A stretch of 64,000 nt of DNA from Chloroflexota bacterium (GCA_026389845.1 JAPLHB010000188.1:83424-147423), one strand, 5' to 3'; shown: positions 9,601 through 18,700, numbered from the stretch's first letter. Notes: generated by a model from the letters alone, not told the origin. Numbers and translations: made by a program.

Positions 9601-12000
9601 CACAGCCGCGGTCGAGACGGCGGCCGGCCCGGTGTTGGTGACGTGCACCGTGTAGACGATCGTGCCGGCCTCGGCCGGAGCGCTGTTGTCCACCGTCTTC
9701 GTCACGGTCAGGTCGGCGTTCGAGATCGCGTTGATGGTCGGCTGCTGCCCGACCGTGGCGGAATCCCCGTCGGTCTGCAGGCTGGTGTTGTTGGCGCCGC
9801 TCTGGTTCGAGTCCCAGCTCGCCACGCCCTGGTTGCTTATCTGGGTCACCCCAGCCGGCAACGGATTATTGACCGTCACCCGGAAGGTGATCGTTGCGCT
9901 TGAACCCTTGGTCGGCAGGCTGATCCCAGTGACGTTGACACTCGGCGCAGTGTAGGAAGCCGTGCCCGAGGTCGTGGCAGCGCTGCTCGCCACATAGGTC
10001 GTGTTGGCCGGGAGGGTGTCGGCGAAGGTGGCGCCGGTGACCGTATAGCTGCCAGTGTTGGTCAGCACGATCGTATAGAGCACTTCGCCGCCGGGCTGCA
10101 AGGGTGAGCTGACGACGCTGGCGGTCTTCGTCGCCGTCAGCGTGGCGACGCCACCCACCAGGAGCTGAGTCGGCTGCTTGCCGGGCGTCGCCAGGTCGGC
10201 GTCGGTAAGCACGCTGGTCGTGCCGTACGTGATCGTGCCTTGGTTGGAGATCACGTCGCGGATCTTTACGCCGCTGTTGACCGTGACCTTGAAGTCGAGC
10301 GTGGCCTGGCTGCCCGCGTTGACGCTTGCCGTCCAGGAAAGGGTCTTGGTCGTGCTGTTGTAGCTGACCGTGCCCCCCGAAGCCGTCGCGGTCCCCGTCA
10401 CATACGTCGTGTTGCTCGGCAGCGTGTCCGTGAACGACGTGGTCGGGGAATTTTGGTTGCCGGTGTTGGGCAAGACGACATGGTAGGTCAATGTTTCGCC
10501 GGGCGACACGGCGCCGTCATTATTCGCATCATTGTACGTAACCGATTTCGTAGAGGTATCGAAGTTAGGCCCCGCCGTCACCGAGATCACCGTGGCCTGG
10601 TTGCCATCGGTCACTGAATCGCCGTCGGTTTGCGAGGTGATCGAATTGTAAATGTCCCAACCCTGGTTGCTGATCTGCGACACCCCAGCAGGCAGGGAAT
10701 TGTTCACCTGCACCTTGAAGGTGATGGTCGCCTGGCCGTTGGCGGGGACGGTGATGTCCGTGACGTTGAGCGTCGGGCTGGTGGCGCCGAGGACGCTGCC
10801 GGAGGGCACGCTGGCGCTGTTGGCTACGTAGGTCGTGTTGGCTGGGATCGTATCCGTGAAAACGACGCCGGTGATCGCCGTGTTCGTCTGGTTGTTGAGC
10901 ACCACGGTGTAGAGGAGTTGGTCGCCGGGCGCGACGCTGCCGCCGCCGGTGGTGGCGTTCTGCACGGCCTTGGTCGCGGTCAGGTCCGGCACCTGCTGGG
11001 TGACATTCAAGTTGCGGATCTCGTGGTAGTTGACCTGACCGCCGGTGGAGCCTGCGAAACCCATCTTCAGGGTGCCCGGCGCCGACGTGGTCATCGTGAA
11101 AGGCCCGAACAACGTCGTCCAGGACGTGGCGCCCTTGTTGAATTTCATATCCACCGAGACTGAATAGGCCGAACCTACCGGCGTAACGGTGATTCGAACT
11201 TGCCGGGAGTAGATTGTATCCGCAGGTCGCGTCGTTCCGGCGCCGCAGCTCCCTGTAATTCCTATACCAGTAGTCCCTGTAAAGTTCTTCGGGCAGTCGA
11301 GCTTGGGTAAGGCGGGGGACAGGGTCGTAATGTTCTTTGTGCCCGCCAGGTAGGCGTAGCCCGTCGTACCACTGCCCGGCCCGCGAATGGCCACAGACTC
11401 GGGAATCGCGCCCGGCCCACCCGAGCGGCCTTCGTTCGGGTTGGAGTAGTTGCCGAACTCATCCAGCGCCAGCCCCAGGTAGCCGTTGCTGAGCCCGTTG
11501 ACGCCGGTTTTATTAGCGTACCCCAATGAGCCGCCGGATGCGCCGACGTTGAACGTCGTGGTGGCGCCGTCGAACAGGAAGAAGGTGAGGCCATCTGCGG
11601 CGGCGCCGCCCCATGCGGCGTAGTCGAAGGTGATGACCAGGCCGCGGCTTGTCTGGATCGGCATATTGTAGTAGGCGTAGCCGGCCTGGTAGGTCGTGTT
11701 TTTGGTGAGGCGCAGCCACCCGTCGCCCGCGGTATCCCCATTGCCGCTGGTCAGGTAGGCCGTGCCGCCGAGCACCCAGTTGGGGTCAGTCGTCGCCGCG
11801 TTCTTGAAAGACTCGGTGAAGGGGAAGGTGAAAGCGTCCGGCGCGGCGGGAACGAGCTGTGCGCGCAACTCGCGGGCGCCTTCGGCGCGCACGGACGTCG
11901 CCATCCCCGGCGTCGGCAGCAGAGAGAAGGCAAACAGGGCCGCTATGACCGCCGATGCGATGCGCCGCGCCGCGTGCTTAAGCCAAACGGGATTTTTCAT
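3625..12000 (-). CDS. Giant secreted DUF11-repeat surface protein (2791 aa)
   Basis: Very long exported protein, probably an adhesin or S-layer-associated stalk. Signal peptide at residues 1-40. An L-type lectin-like domain spans about 55-335 (SRGLVITFDYAAWGG...LALDEFGNYSN). About twelve DUF11 repeats start near 337, 480, 620, 765, 1063, 1188, 1323, 1450, 1590, 2000, 2131 and 2258, each opening with D-L-x-[IV]-x-K-[ST]. Two CarboxypepD_reg/SpaA-like folds lie at 880-1060, a jelly-roll-like region at 1700-1875, a PKD domain at 1878-1965, an SdrD-B-like domain at 2406-2500, a GEVED domain at 2580-2675, and a C-terminal FN3-like module at 2683-2791 shared with two neighbouring genes. Start ATG follows AAGGAG. 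Ligand unknown. Confidence 0.93.
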   Translation of the reverse strand: MKNPVWLKHAARRIASAVIAALFAFSLLPTPGMATSVRAEGARELRAQLVPAAPDAFTFPFTESFKNAATTDPNWVLGGTAYLTSGNGDTAGDGWLRLTKNTTYQAGYAYYNMPIQTSRGLVITFDYAAWGGAAADGLTFFLFDGATTTFNVGASGGSLGYANKTGVNGLSNGYLGLALDEFGNYSNPNEGRSGGPGAIPESVAIRGPGSGTTGYAYLAGTKNITTLSPALPKLDCPKNFTGTTGIGITGSCGAGTTRPADTIYSRQVRITVTPVGSAYSVSVDMKFNKGATSWTTLFGPFTMTTSAPGTLKMGFAGSTGGQVNYHEIRNLNVTQQVPDLTATKAVQNATTGGGSVAPGDQLLYTVVLNNQTNTAITGVVFTDTIPANTTYVANSASVPSGSVLGATSPTLNVTDITVPANGQATITFKVQVNNSLPAGVSQISNQGWDIYNSITSQTDGDSVTDGNQATVISVTAGPNFDTSTKSVTYNDANNDGAVSPGETLTYHVVLPNTGNQNSPTTSFTDTLPSNTTYVTGTATASGGTVSYNSTTKTLSWTASVNAGSQATLDFKVTVNSGVKIRDVISNQGTITYGTTSVLTDADLATPGKQPTQLLVGGVATLTATKTASVVSSPLQPGGEVLYTIVLTNTGSYTVTGATFADTLPANTTYVASSAATTSGTASYTAPSVNVTGISLPTKGSSATITFRVTVNNPLPAGVTQISNQGVASWDSNQSGANNTSLQTDGDSATVGQQPTINAISNADLTVTKTVDNSAPAEAGTIVYTVHVTNTGPAAVSTAAVTDPLPAGLTYGSSSATLGSYSSPTWSVGALASGASARLTITATVNLGQGGSTITNTASVSSELYDANSANNMASAGLTVKTTALTGVVTDKDTGAKLANVSVQVTTTDSQGSHICTATTDANGVYTVTSGVGGCLLAPGTATVAATAAPAGYLLTSASKTITAGVTNVQDLALVRPSLSGVVTDLGTGVPLVGATVTLTQNSTTCTTTTGAGGAYSFVAGTACNFTAGAATVTASQTRYQDASASPTILSAGPTTQDLALGTTDLLITKTDSQTVAEPGDTLSYVLTVVNNGSITADAVTLKDVLPAYLTYVSDDSGVTPVESPAGTWTWSLGSLAKDASKTFTVQAKLASSLPDGTTALSNYAKVTTTSAEKDTTNNEVSDVDTVTTHPDLTIAKTFTSASPAGTGSTVTYQLSGGNSGHATATGVTITDTLDALTTYNTGTASLTVNGGSATVTVSYNSGTRELTLGLPDLAPDATYVLTFNATVGTITGASLFNTAVIDATQADLDTGNDTASLYVPTRTAADVTVLKSAGTSSPTPMPGDLITYTLAYRNDGLDPAANVQITDAVPANTTLVAGTYTGTVGSGIITWSLDALASRATGTVSFTVQITNALPAGVSAIANTAAITTTTTDASPLNNTSTTSTPVTAQPDLVISKTDSQKQVLAGDTIRYTITYSNTGNQAAAGVVITDTLFNGVEIDAAQLTGNTYNGSTPASTYDVGAGTLIWNIGALPVDGAHSITLYLKVKSGALPSSVAADRVTIADDTANGADPNPANGTATDSDLVTAPYIVLEKQAAGPAYPGQPVTYTIQWSNTGDVTASSAIVTDTLPANTTLVAGSITGGGTESGGVITWNLGDKTASASGTVSFAVTPGVTAGGSTQPTATLSTETGRDSVTITSTTTAVTRPWCDFDKCAAFKDIYQGADGTPPPGYDDNPRMTAFDDSGWTQPAASSTTEYSYWTNPADLSAEWVAPNTDGHLDGNFSFFRQAFCLPLNATGLSANLELAGDDVSDIYLNGVYLGQEVGAGGADSFTATPGIQSGINILAVQLLNNRHGGHAALGGQDHIGLLFNLGAAYTSLRPFASAPNTVREDTDVVFSANELAIGGRTPYSYTITYGDGSPAADYQLSNTFTHQYTTPGVYTATLTARAQYGCTGSDQIVVTVLPSGSTLLANSAAVTYADANGKTLSGQSGAGLELLPAADLSIVKSVVSGGTTPGDGVTYQLLVTNNGPNAVTGAVVSDTVPAAVTGVTWTCVSSGGTCTNTSGSSNPLYETVSLPSGATATYTIQGTIAPAATGTLTNTATVAPPAGITDLAQANNSSSVSRSLTPQVTLGVNKTSSPNPGLAPGRGDIYTIVVSNTGKSDAASVSVQDTFPAAITDVTWTCAASSGSTCTADGSGNIANTATILAGGSVTYTVRGTVDSGAIVGTVIANTATATYETTPASSATDNNTLVAMTSLTATKDALSSSDVSSRIVPFIDADSSGGVSPGDTLKYQVVITNGANTAYNVLYNDTPDPNTTLVAGSVTCAPACSNTSSSTAVSVTFASMAGSGSATITYRVTVNNPLPFQLATLANQGHAASANAYSLATDDPATGETGDPTVMTLTMGSISGVTWEDDNDGVKETGEPVLANTPVTLYYAGANGVWGDGDDQTAYSISDANGAYSFGNLAAGKYQVGFYQRLGFTFSSVIADNKADSTGLTAELTLATNQQMTGVSAGEVSQLDFGNLPTVYADTTLAQDGARHVITGTLHLGPTILIENDGAVGTPADNDGIVPPSQGAWTAGASRTLTVTASGSGYLWAWFDWNDDGDFSDAGEAVDLGTVISAAQTVTLSIPSNYVADRQLYSRFRLYPEGYAQEFVPYGVVFGGEVEDYEFKFSPTAGELESFTADATAAGVTLAWETISELGVLGFNLYRCAPPDGPWVRLNPRVIPSVSPGSSDGHRYTWLDQSAHRGVVYTYRLEVMNLSGTPSLAAETTATYLSLWLPVIVTP

Positions 12001-12344
12001 GACAAGCTCCTTGAATTCTACACAACTGAGTCACGAAGGGCGCCGGATAGGCAGAGGATGCAGGCGAGAGGCCGGTTGATCCGACCCAGCATAAGTGAAG
12101 CTTTTGTCTCACCATGACGCACAACGACTCGCCAGGACACGTAGGCCGTGGCCATGCCCGGCAACGATTTCTAAAGAGGAAGGTACCCCGGTGAGATTAC
12201 GATGGATATAACACCACGGTTAGCGGCCACGGCCGGAGCAGGTGAGATGGGAAAGTTAGCCATAGATTTTTCCTCTGCTTGGATATGATCGCCATAGGTG
12301 TAGGTTTCTGCAAATTACGTCTGATTGCGTCAAAAAAATAGCCT
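12001..12344 (-). other. Long 5' leader of the giant gene
   Basis: About 340 nt separate the predicted transcription start (near 12344) from the giant-gene ATG. The stretch holds complementary GC-rich blocks (GCCGTGGCC near 12225 and GGCCACGGC near 12150 on the coding strand) that could fold. I could not match it to a known riboswitch class, and no credible small gene is present. Confidence 0.4.
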
Positions 12345-12350
12345 GATGGG

Positions 12351-12379
12351 AGTATACTACCATTGGAAGATAATTGCAA
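12351..12379 (-). promoter_or_regulatory. Promoter for the giant surface-protein gene
   Basis: On the minus strand TTGCAA (12374-12379), exact 17-bp spacer, TATACT (12351-12356). It lies just downstream of the glycosyltransferase-like gene's stop codon, so the giant gene probably has its own transcript. Confidence 0.65.
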
Positions 12380-12409
12380 TGGGGTACTTTACCCATTGGG
12401 TGGAGTGCG

Positions 12410-14491
12410 CTATCTGCGCGTCCAAACTGTCCAATAGCTGGCGTCCGGGGGCGTGCGGTCTTCGTAATTCACGGACTCCGACGCCCACCAGCGGCCGAAG
12501 TTGCCCTGCGCCGACAACTTCTGGCTCGCCGATGGTCGGAGTTGACTCACGACCGCGGCGGGTGGATGGCGGATCAGCCCCGCAGTGACCGCCGCGGCCT
12601 CTGGGCCGGTGTCGCCGATGCCGGAGAAGACGATGTCGAATGCCGTCGGATTCGGACGATCCACGAGCAAGTACCAGCCAGCCCCCCAGCCGGTGGTGAA
12701 GATGGGCTGGCCCGGCGGCACGGTCTCCCGCAGCAGCGCCTGGATGGCTGTCACCTCGTCGCTGGCCGAAGCCAGCACGGCTACCGGGCCGACAGCCGTC
12801 TGAAGCCAGGTGCGCGGGGCATTTAAGTAAAGCTCGCGCGCCGTTACTTGTGTCACCAGGTTGGCGATCGTGGCGATGCCGAGCACGGCCACGGCCAGGC
12901 GCAACGGCCTCCCCGACTCCCCAAGCGTGGGGCGAGGAGGAGAGTGCGGCCCCTCCGTCCCCTCCACCGTGGGGGGAGACGGGTTCCCCCCCAGATTGGG
13001 GGGCCACCAGGGGGGCGCCTGCACCAACCACGCCAACACCGCCAACGCCGGCGCCACAGCCCCGCCGAACGCGTAGCCGGTGGTGACGTAGCGCAGGTCG
13101 GTCAGGACGGCAAAGGCCCATAGACCCCACCACGCCGGCGCCGCGCCGCGGCGCCGGGCGATCCAGCCGGCCCACAGCAACAGCGGCAACAGCGGCCCCC
13201 ACGGCAACGTGGCCAGCCACGTCAGCACGTAAACCGGGCTGAAGGCCAACTGCCCCCAGTCGCCGGTGCGCAAGACGTTCAGCACCGCCCGCGGCCCGCC
13301 GATGAAATCGGGCGCCACGCTGCCCACGGCGAGCAGGATCAGCAGCAAAGGCCAGCCGAGCCAGCCCGTCTGATCAATCAGCCGCGGATGCGCACGGATG
13401 AACGCGGATAAAGAAAAAAATCCGTGTCCATCCGCGCCGATCCGCGGCCTGTTTTCACCCGCAGGGGCCACGGCGCCGCGCCCGGCGCGGCGGCTCCGCC
13501 ACCAGAGCCAGCCCGTCCGATCAATCAGCCGCGGATGCACACGGATGAACGCGAATAAAGAAAAAAATCCGTGTCCATCCGCGCCGATCCGCGGCCTGTT
13601 TTCACCCGCAGGGGCCACGGCGCCGCGCCCGGCGCGGCGGCTCCGCCACCAGAGCCAGCCCGCGGCCCACGCGCTGTAGGAGCTGAGCAGCAGGCGCAGC
13701 TCGCGCTGTGGAAAGGTGAGGCCCCAGGCCCGACGTGCGGCGACCTGGTCGTAGCCGATGTAGCCGCGCCAGAGCGGTCCCCAGCCCGAGACGCTCGCCT
13801 GCCAGGCTGCGCCGGCCGCCGCAGGCAACAGCCAGGCCGCCAGCCACCAACCCCAGGCGCGGACGCCGGCCCGGCCCGCGCTCAAGACCGCGACGACGCT
13901 ACCGGCCGCGGCCAGGCCGTACTCCGGTTTGCTGAGCACGGCGGCGGCCGCAGCCAGCCCCGCGGCGACAAGCCAGGCAGTGCGCCGCGTGCTGGCCCAA
14001 CGCAGCGCGGTGACGAGCGCGGCCAGGCTCGCGCCAAACCCCCACACGCTGGCCTGGGTGTAGATGTGCAAGTGCCAGCGGATCAAATCGCCCCCGACGT
14101 AGGCGCCGATCAACGCCGCGTAGGCCGTCAGCAGCAGGGCCGCTCGCGACGACACGAGCGACCGCACCGCGGTGTAGGTGAGCGGAATCGCCAGCAGCAA
14201 CAGCGCGGCGTTGACCGCCGAGGCGCAGGCGGCATCCGGCCCGAACCCGCGGAAGAGCGCGGCCAACGCCTGGGCCGAGAGCGGGCCATAGGCCCACGCC
14301 ACGTCGCGGTAGAGCACCTCGCCGCGACTCATCCGCAGGGCCACCTGGAGATACCAGCCCTGGTCGGCCATGAACATGACGAAGGCGCGCCAGGCCACGA
14401 CAATCTGGGCCGTTGCGAACAGCAGCAGGCCTGCCAGCCCGGCAGGGATCAGGCGGCGATCGGCGGAGAGACGACGTAAAGGACTTGGCAT
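12410..14491 (-). CDS. Multi-spanning membrane glycosyltransferase-like protein (GT-C/PMT type)
   Basis: About 693 residues with roughly ten hydrophobic helices. An N-terminal acidic periplasmic loop (FMADQGWYLQVALRMSRGE, then YRDVAWAYGPL) resembles GT-C enzymes that use polyprenyl-linked sugars. The catalytic assignment is tentative. Residues about 279-377 are a tandem in-frame duplication of a 147-bp unit, and residues about 491-526 are a Pro/Gly-rich insertion from another repeat (R4). Start chosen at ATG 14491; a TTG at 14512 is possible and neither has a clear ribosome site. It lies among secreted-protein genes and could glycosylate them. Confidence 0.65.
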   Translation of the reverse strand: MPSPLRRLSADRRLIPAGLAGLLLFATAQIVVAWRAFVMFMADQGWYLQVALRMSRGEVLYRDVAWAYGPLSAQALAALFRGFGPDAACASAVNAALLLLAIPLTYTAVRSLVSSRAALLLTAYAALIGAYVGGDLIRWHLHIYTQASVWGFGASLAALVTALRWASTRRTAWLVAAGLAAAAAVLSKPEYGLAAAGSVVAVLSAGRAGVRAWGWWLAAWLLPAAAGAAWQASVSGWGPLWRGYIGYDQVAARRAWGLTFPQRELRLLLSSYSAWAAGWLWWRSRRAGRGAVAPAGENRPRIGADGHGFFSLFAFIRVHPRLIDRTGWLWWRSRRAGRGAVAPAGENRPRIGADGHGFFSLSAFIRAHPRLIDQTGWLGWPLLLILLAVGSVAPDFIGGPRAVLNVLRTGDWGQLAFSPVYVLTWLATLPWGPLLPLLLWAGWIARRRGAAPAWWGLWAFAVLTDLRYVTTGYAFGGAVAPALAVLAWLVQAPPWWPPNLGGNPSPPTVEGTEGPHSPPRPTLGESGRPLRLAVAVLGIATIANLVTQVTARELYLNAPRTWLQTAVGPVAVLASASDEVTAIQALLRETVPPGQPIFTTGWGAGWYLLVDRPNPTAFDIVFSGIGDTGPEAAAVTAGLIRHPPAAVVSQLRPSASQKLSAQGNFGRWWASESVNYEDRTPPDASYWTVWTRR
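12911..13018. repeat. R4 repeat (GGGG/CCCC palindromes) inside a coding region
   Basis: G/C-run palindromes such as CCCCAAGCGTGGGG and CCCCCCAGATTGGGGGG lie in frame in the membrane glycosyltransferase gene, encoding a PPNLGG...PPTVEG linker. Related segments occur at 18800-18895, 25394-25468 and 26614-26676. Confidence 0.75.
13361..13654. repeat. Tandem 147-bp in-frame duplication containing R2 palindrome
   Basis: Two near-identical 147-bp units (13361-13507 and 13508-13654; 49 codons each) differ at only a few bases. Each contains the R2 palindrome (GCCGCGGATG ... CATCCGCGCCGATCCGCGGC) also found between genes at 46125-46224. The reading frame of the membrane protein is kept through both. 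Confidence 0.92.
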
Positions 14492-14513
14492 GTTATCCAG
14501 TCTTGCTGCCAAT

Positions 14514-14794
14514 TGTCACTCTGAGCGGATTGACGGCGAGTAGTACGTTGCGGCGTGACCCCAGCGAAGAGTCTCGTACCGAAGGTAGATGCTTCGCTGG
14601 AATCCCGCCGTAGCGGACCTTGACTCGTTAACCCCGCTCAGCATGACAACCTGTTCAGCATAACAACTCACTGCCCCGGTACGAGCGCGAAGTCGAATTC
14701 GCCGCTCCACTGGGTCACCGTGGAGACGCCGCGGGCGTTGGCACCGCGGACGGCGTAAACGTAGTTGACGGCCACGTCGCCGATGCTGCCCGCG
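14514..14794. repeat. 281-bp direct repeat, copy 1 (R1 element plus 3' end of secreted-protein gene)
   Basis: Matches 15482-15762 over 281 bp with no gap and about three mismatches. It comprises an R1 palindromic element (14514-14648) and the last about 125 bp of the upstream secreted-protein gene. Confidence 0.93.
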
Positions 14795-15438
14795 TCGGTG
14801 TAAGCGACGTACATGAAAAGGGTCGGCGCGGGGATCACCGCCAGGGGGGACAAGCCGGGCGCGCCGGGCGTGAAGTACGGCGTCGTGCTCCGCCACACCT
14901 GGTAGCTGGTGTTTTCGGGCAGGTGCATCCATCCGAGTCGAACGCCGCCGTCCACGATCGTGGCCTGCACCACCGGGCTGGACGGCAGGGGTGGGCCGGT
15001 GTATGTGGCGCTGACCATGTAGTCGAGATAGAGGGCCTTCAGACCGCTGAGGTCCACGTGCTCCAGCCAGTAGTAGTAGGTCACGCCGGGGGCCAGGCCG
15101 GAGCGGTCTTCGAAGATGTAGTAGTAGCCGCTCTGTGAGCCGGGATGACCGGGGATGAGCGCGGGGTTGATCTGCGTCGCCTGGGCGGGATCGGATACGA
15201 TGGCCCGTTTGAGATTGAAGCCCGCTGTCTGAAGCTCGCTGACCGTCTGCCATTCGAGTCCCACGTGACCGTTTTGGGCGGTCGCCTCGAAGTATTCCAA
15301 AGAGGCGGCGGCCGGCTGCACCGGGCGCGAGTCGGAGTCGGCGCCGCCGATCCCTTGTACGCCGGACGGGAAAATCAAGGTCAGAAGCAAGAGCGCGCCG
15401 AGCGCCCGAAGCAGCAAAGTTCCGGGTGGCATCTTCAT
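14668..15438 (-). CDS. Secreted FN3-like protein with shared C-terminal-type module
   Basis: A 256-residue exported protein. A signal peptide (MKMPPGTLLLRALGALLLLT...) is followed by two beta-sandwich-like units. The first (about 48-145: VGLEWQTVSELQTAGFNLKR ... IPGHPGSQSG) is the module that ends the giant protein and the 907-residue protein. The second (about 160-256: HLPENTSYQVWRS...) matches the end of the C25 protease. Start ATG 15438 has an excellent AAGGAGGG site. No catalytic residues are evident, so a structural or anchoring role is most likely. It is encoded directly after the protease gene. Confidence 0.75.
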   Translation of the reverse strand: MKMPPGTLLLRALGALLLLTLIFPSGVQGIGGADSDSRPVQPAAASLEYFEATAQNGHVGLEWQTVSELQTAGFNLKRAIVSDPAQATQINPALIPGHPGSQSGYYYIFEDRSGLAPGVTYYYWLEHVDLSGLKALYLDYMVSATYTGPPLPSSPVVQATIVDGGVRLGWMHLPENTSYQVWRSTTPYFTPGAPGLSPLAVIPAPTLFMYVAYTDAGSIGDVAVNYVYAVRGANARGVSTVTQWSGEFDFALVPGQ

Positions 15439-15481
15439 AAACCCTCCTTTGGCGATGGCGTAAAATCCACTTTTAGGCGTC

Positions 15482-15762
15482 TGTCACTCTGCGCGGATTG
15501 ACGGCGAGTAGTACGTTGCGGCGTGACCCCAGCGAAGAGTCTCGTACCGAAAGTAGATGCTTCGCTGGAATCCCGCCGTAGCGGACCTTGACTCGTTAAC
15601 CCCGCTCAGCATGACAACCTGTTCAGCATAACAACTCACTGCTCCGGTACGAGCGCGAAGTCGAATTCGCCGCTCCACTGGGTCACCGTGGAGACGCCGC
15701 GGGCGTTGGCACCGCGGACGGCGTAAACGTAGTTGACGGCCACGTCGCCGATGCTGCCCGCG
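15482..15762. repeat. 281-bp direct repeat, copy 2, at the damaged end of the C25 gene
   Basis: Near-identical to 14514-14794. The C25 coding frame enters this copy out of register, so its last about 90 codons are read in the wrong frame relative to copy 1. Confidence 0.93.
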
Positions 15763-18700
15763 GGGCTGATCGCTGCGCCAGACCTGGTAGCCGGTGTTTT
15801 CCGGCAGGTGCGTCCACGTCAGCTTCATCTTGCCCGCTTCGATCAGCGGGAAGAAGGTCGGCGTGACCGGCAGCGGCGGCAGGCGGAGCTTGAGGGCTGG
15901 GTCGCCGAAGAAGATCGAGGTGTCAATCACGTCGTGGAAACCGCTGGCGTGGCTGAAGTAGTAGAGCCGGGCCGCGTCTACGGCCGGGCCGGCCCGGCCG
16001 ATGCGATCCTGGAAGATCGCCTTCACCATCCCTTGGTCCAACGTGGTCAGCGCGCTGCCGATGTGGAACCCGCTCGGCGAGACGTCGGCCACGGACCCGC
16101 GGGCGGCCGTGAGGAGCAGCGTCTCGCCCAGGCTTTGCCAGTTGTTGTCCAGGTTCATGAAGTAGCCGGCGACGCACGAGTAGGCGAAGGTCATGGGCCA
16201 GACGGTGTTCGCGTTGAGGGTCGGCGGGTCGAAGATGTTGAACATGCTGACCGACCCCCAGCGGACGCGCGAGGCGTGGCCGAACCACTGGAGCATGAAG
16301 GCGCCGCTGTTGAGGGTCGTGGTGATGGCCTTCCGCATGTCCGCGCCCGTGCTGTAGTTGGCCGTGGCGCACGACGACGGGCTGCCGTAGTAGATCGTCT
16401 GCCCATCGTAGCCGGCCGGCAGCCAGTTGAGCCGGATATCCTCGCTGATGGCGTGGAAGTTGCCGGCCCCATCCGCGCAGTTGTCGGCCACGAAGACGAC
16501 GCGGCGTTGCCAGTCGCCGGCCGGCGCGGTCGTTTCGTAGGCGATGGTCTTGCTGACGACCGCGGTCACGTCGGCGGCGGTTTGCGCGGGGATACGGCCC
16601 ACGTGCATCTCCGGCAGGTAGTCGCCCGGCCCGTCCACGCTGACGTAGCGGTTGTCGGCCGCGGTCTCCCCCAGCCAGGGGTCCACGTTGACCAGGTAGG
16701 GCGGAATGAGATTGAGCAGCGTCGTGCTGCTGGCGCCGGTGAAGTCGTAGTGCCCGTCGCCGACCAGCAGGACGTATTGCGGCCGCGGGCCGCCGGCGTT
16801 CCAGTTGTGGTAAGCAAAGGAGAGAAAGCTGCGGATCGCCTCCGGGTCGCGGCGGCCGTAGGAGAACTCGTCGTAGACGTCCTGGACGTCCACCTTCGCC
16901 ACTCGCAGGCCCTCGGCCGCGCGGTAGTCGAGGAGCGGCTGAATGGCGTCCCACAGCGAGCGGTGGACGATGGCGATATAGTCGTAGGCATTGCCGGGCG
17001 CGCCCCACGTGGTCGCCGTCTCCGGCTCGATCGCCTGGGGCGCTAACAGCCCCGCATCGGCGCTGAGGGAGTAGGTCGGGTTGGGGAGGTTGGCGTCCCA
17101 GAAGTGGATGGTGTAGGTGATGGCCTGGCCTACCTCTGGAGTCGAGGCTTTAGCCGGTGGTGCATCGGCCGGCGAGAGACCACCTGAAGGCTCGACTCCA
17201 GCTTGCGTTAAGAGGGCTTGCGCCGTCACCGTCGTAAGTTGCACCGGATGGCGGGCGTCGCGCACGTCGAACACCTTCACGGTGTCGGCCGTGAAGCCGC
17301 TGACCGCTACCTGCGTCGTGCCGGACGCCACCGCCTCGATGTAGAGACGATCACCCGCCGCGCCTGCGGTCGCCGGATAGGTGAGTTCCACCCAATCCGG
17401 GTAGACCAGGTAGCTGGTCGAATCGGGCCGCAACCAGCGCGAGGCCAGCAGCTCGATGACGTTCGGACTCCTGTCCAGCCACGCGGCGGGCACGACGGTC
17501 GCGATCCGATAGTCTATTCCCCCGTCCCACTGGTAAACGCCCACAAGATGATCGTTAAGCTTCACCTGCACGGCCTGAAGATCGGGCGTGCTATCTATCG
17601 GAAGGCCGCCGTGGACGACGGCGCGCAACACCGCTTCGTCGGTCGTCAAGGGGTTGACCAGGGCCAGGGTGTAAGTGATGGTTTTCGACGTCGTGTCGGA
17701 GGCGCCGACGACGAGTGATTTATCGAACCAATGATCGGCTTCTTGGGGCCGGTCGGTGAACGCGCTATAGTAATCTATGTCCCGCTCGACGTGGAGCGTC
17801 TGCGTGATCACCGTGACCGGCAAGGCAGCGTCTTGCGGCGCCGTGCGCGTTGCCATACGCGCGGCGTCCGCGCCGCCCCAGGTGAACCAATAAACGTTTT
17901 GCGTCATGTATCGGCCGACATACGGCTCGGCGTAGAAGATCACCAGGTCACCGGGGTCGAAATGGCTGTCGTCTTCGCCCGTCACCTGGATATCCACCGG
18001 CTGGCCCAGGTAGGACACGGCAAAGGTGGCCGGGGCGGTCGTCGTCACCGGCACGCCGGCCGTCACCAGGTCGGCCCAGGTGAGGCGGTAGAGGCCGCGG
18101 GCGCCGGTGCGGAGGCGGAGCGCGGCGGCCGGTGAGGTTTGGATCGCGAAGCCACGAAGCGCCGCGAAGGGCACGAAGCGCGAAGGTTCATCGTCGCCGC
18201 TTCGCGCTTCGTGTTCTTCGCGCAACTTCGCGTCTTCGTGATCCGAGATTGCCACCGTCACCCGAATATCTGGATAATACCGCAGTGTCCCCGCCACGGG
18301 GTTGTATTGAAACGGGAAGACGCGCAGCGCCAGCAGCCGCCGGCCGCCTTGCCAGGCCACGCGGCCTTCCTGGACAGGCGACGCCGGGTAGAACGCGTCC
18401 GCCGCGTAGATGGCCGGGTCGGGGCGGTCTACGGTGGGGACGAAGTCTGGCGCATCGGACGCCGTCATTGCGAGGAGCGGGTTTTGCGATTGCGGAGCAT
18501 CCCTGTGGGACGAAGCAATCTCTTGCGATGTAGGGGATTGCTTTGGCCCCAACGACGAGCCTCGCAATGACGTGTAATCGGGCACGGGGACGGACGGCAG
18601 GGGCGCGGGCATGGTCAGCGTGATCGCTTCGGCCGCGTCGTAGCTGATCGTCCAGCCGCCCTCGGCCGGTAGCTCGACGATCGTGGCCCAGACGGGCAGG

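Noticed and set aside
3625..12000. Many long plus-strand open frames opposite the giant gene, up to 705 codons
   Set aside because: They are antisense shadows produced by high-GC repetitive coding DNA; none has a ribosome site or known motif.
12001..12350. A known riboswitch in the leader of the giant gene
   Set aside because: Self-complementary blocks exist but I could not match the sequence to any class.
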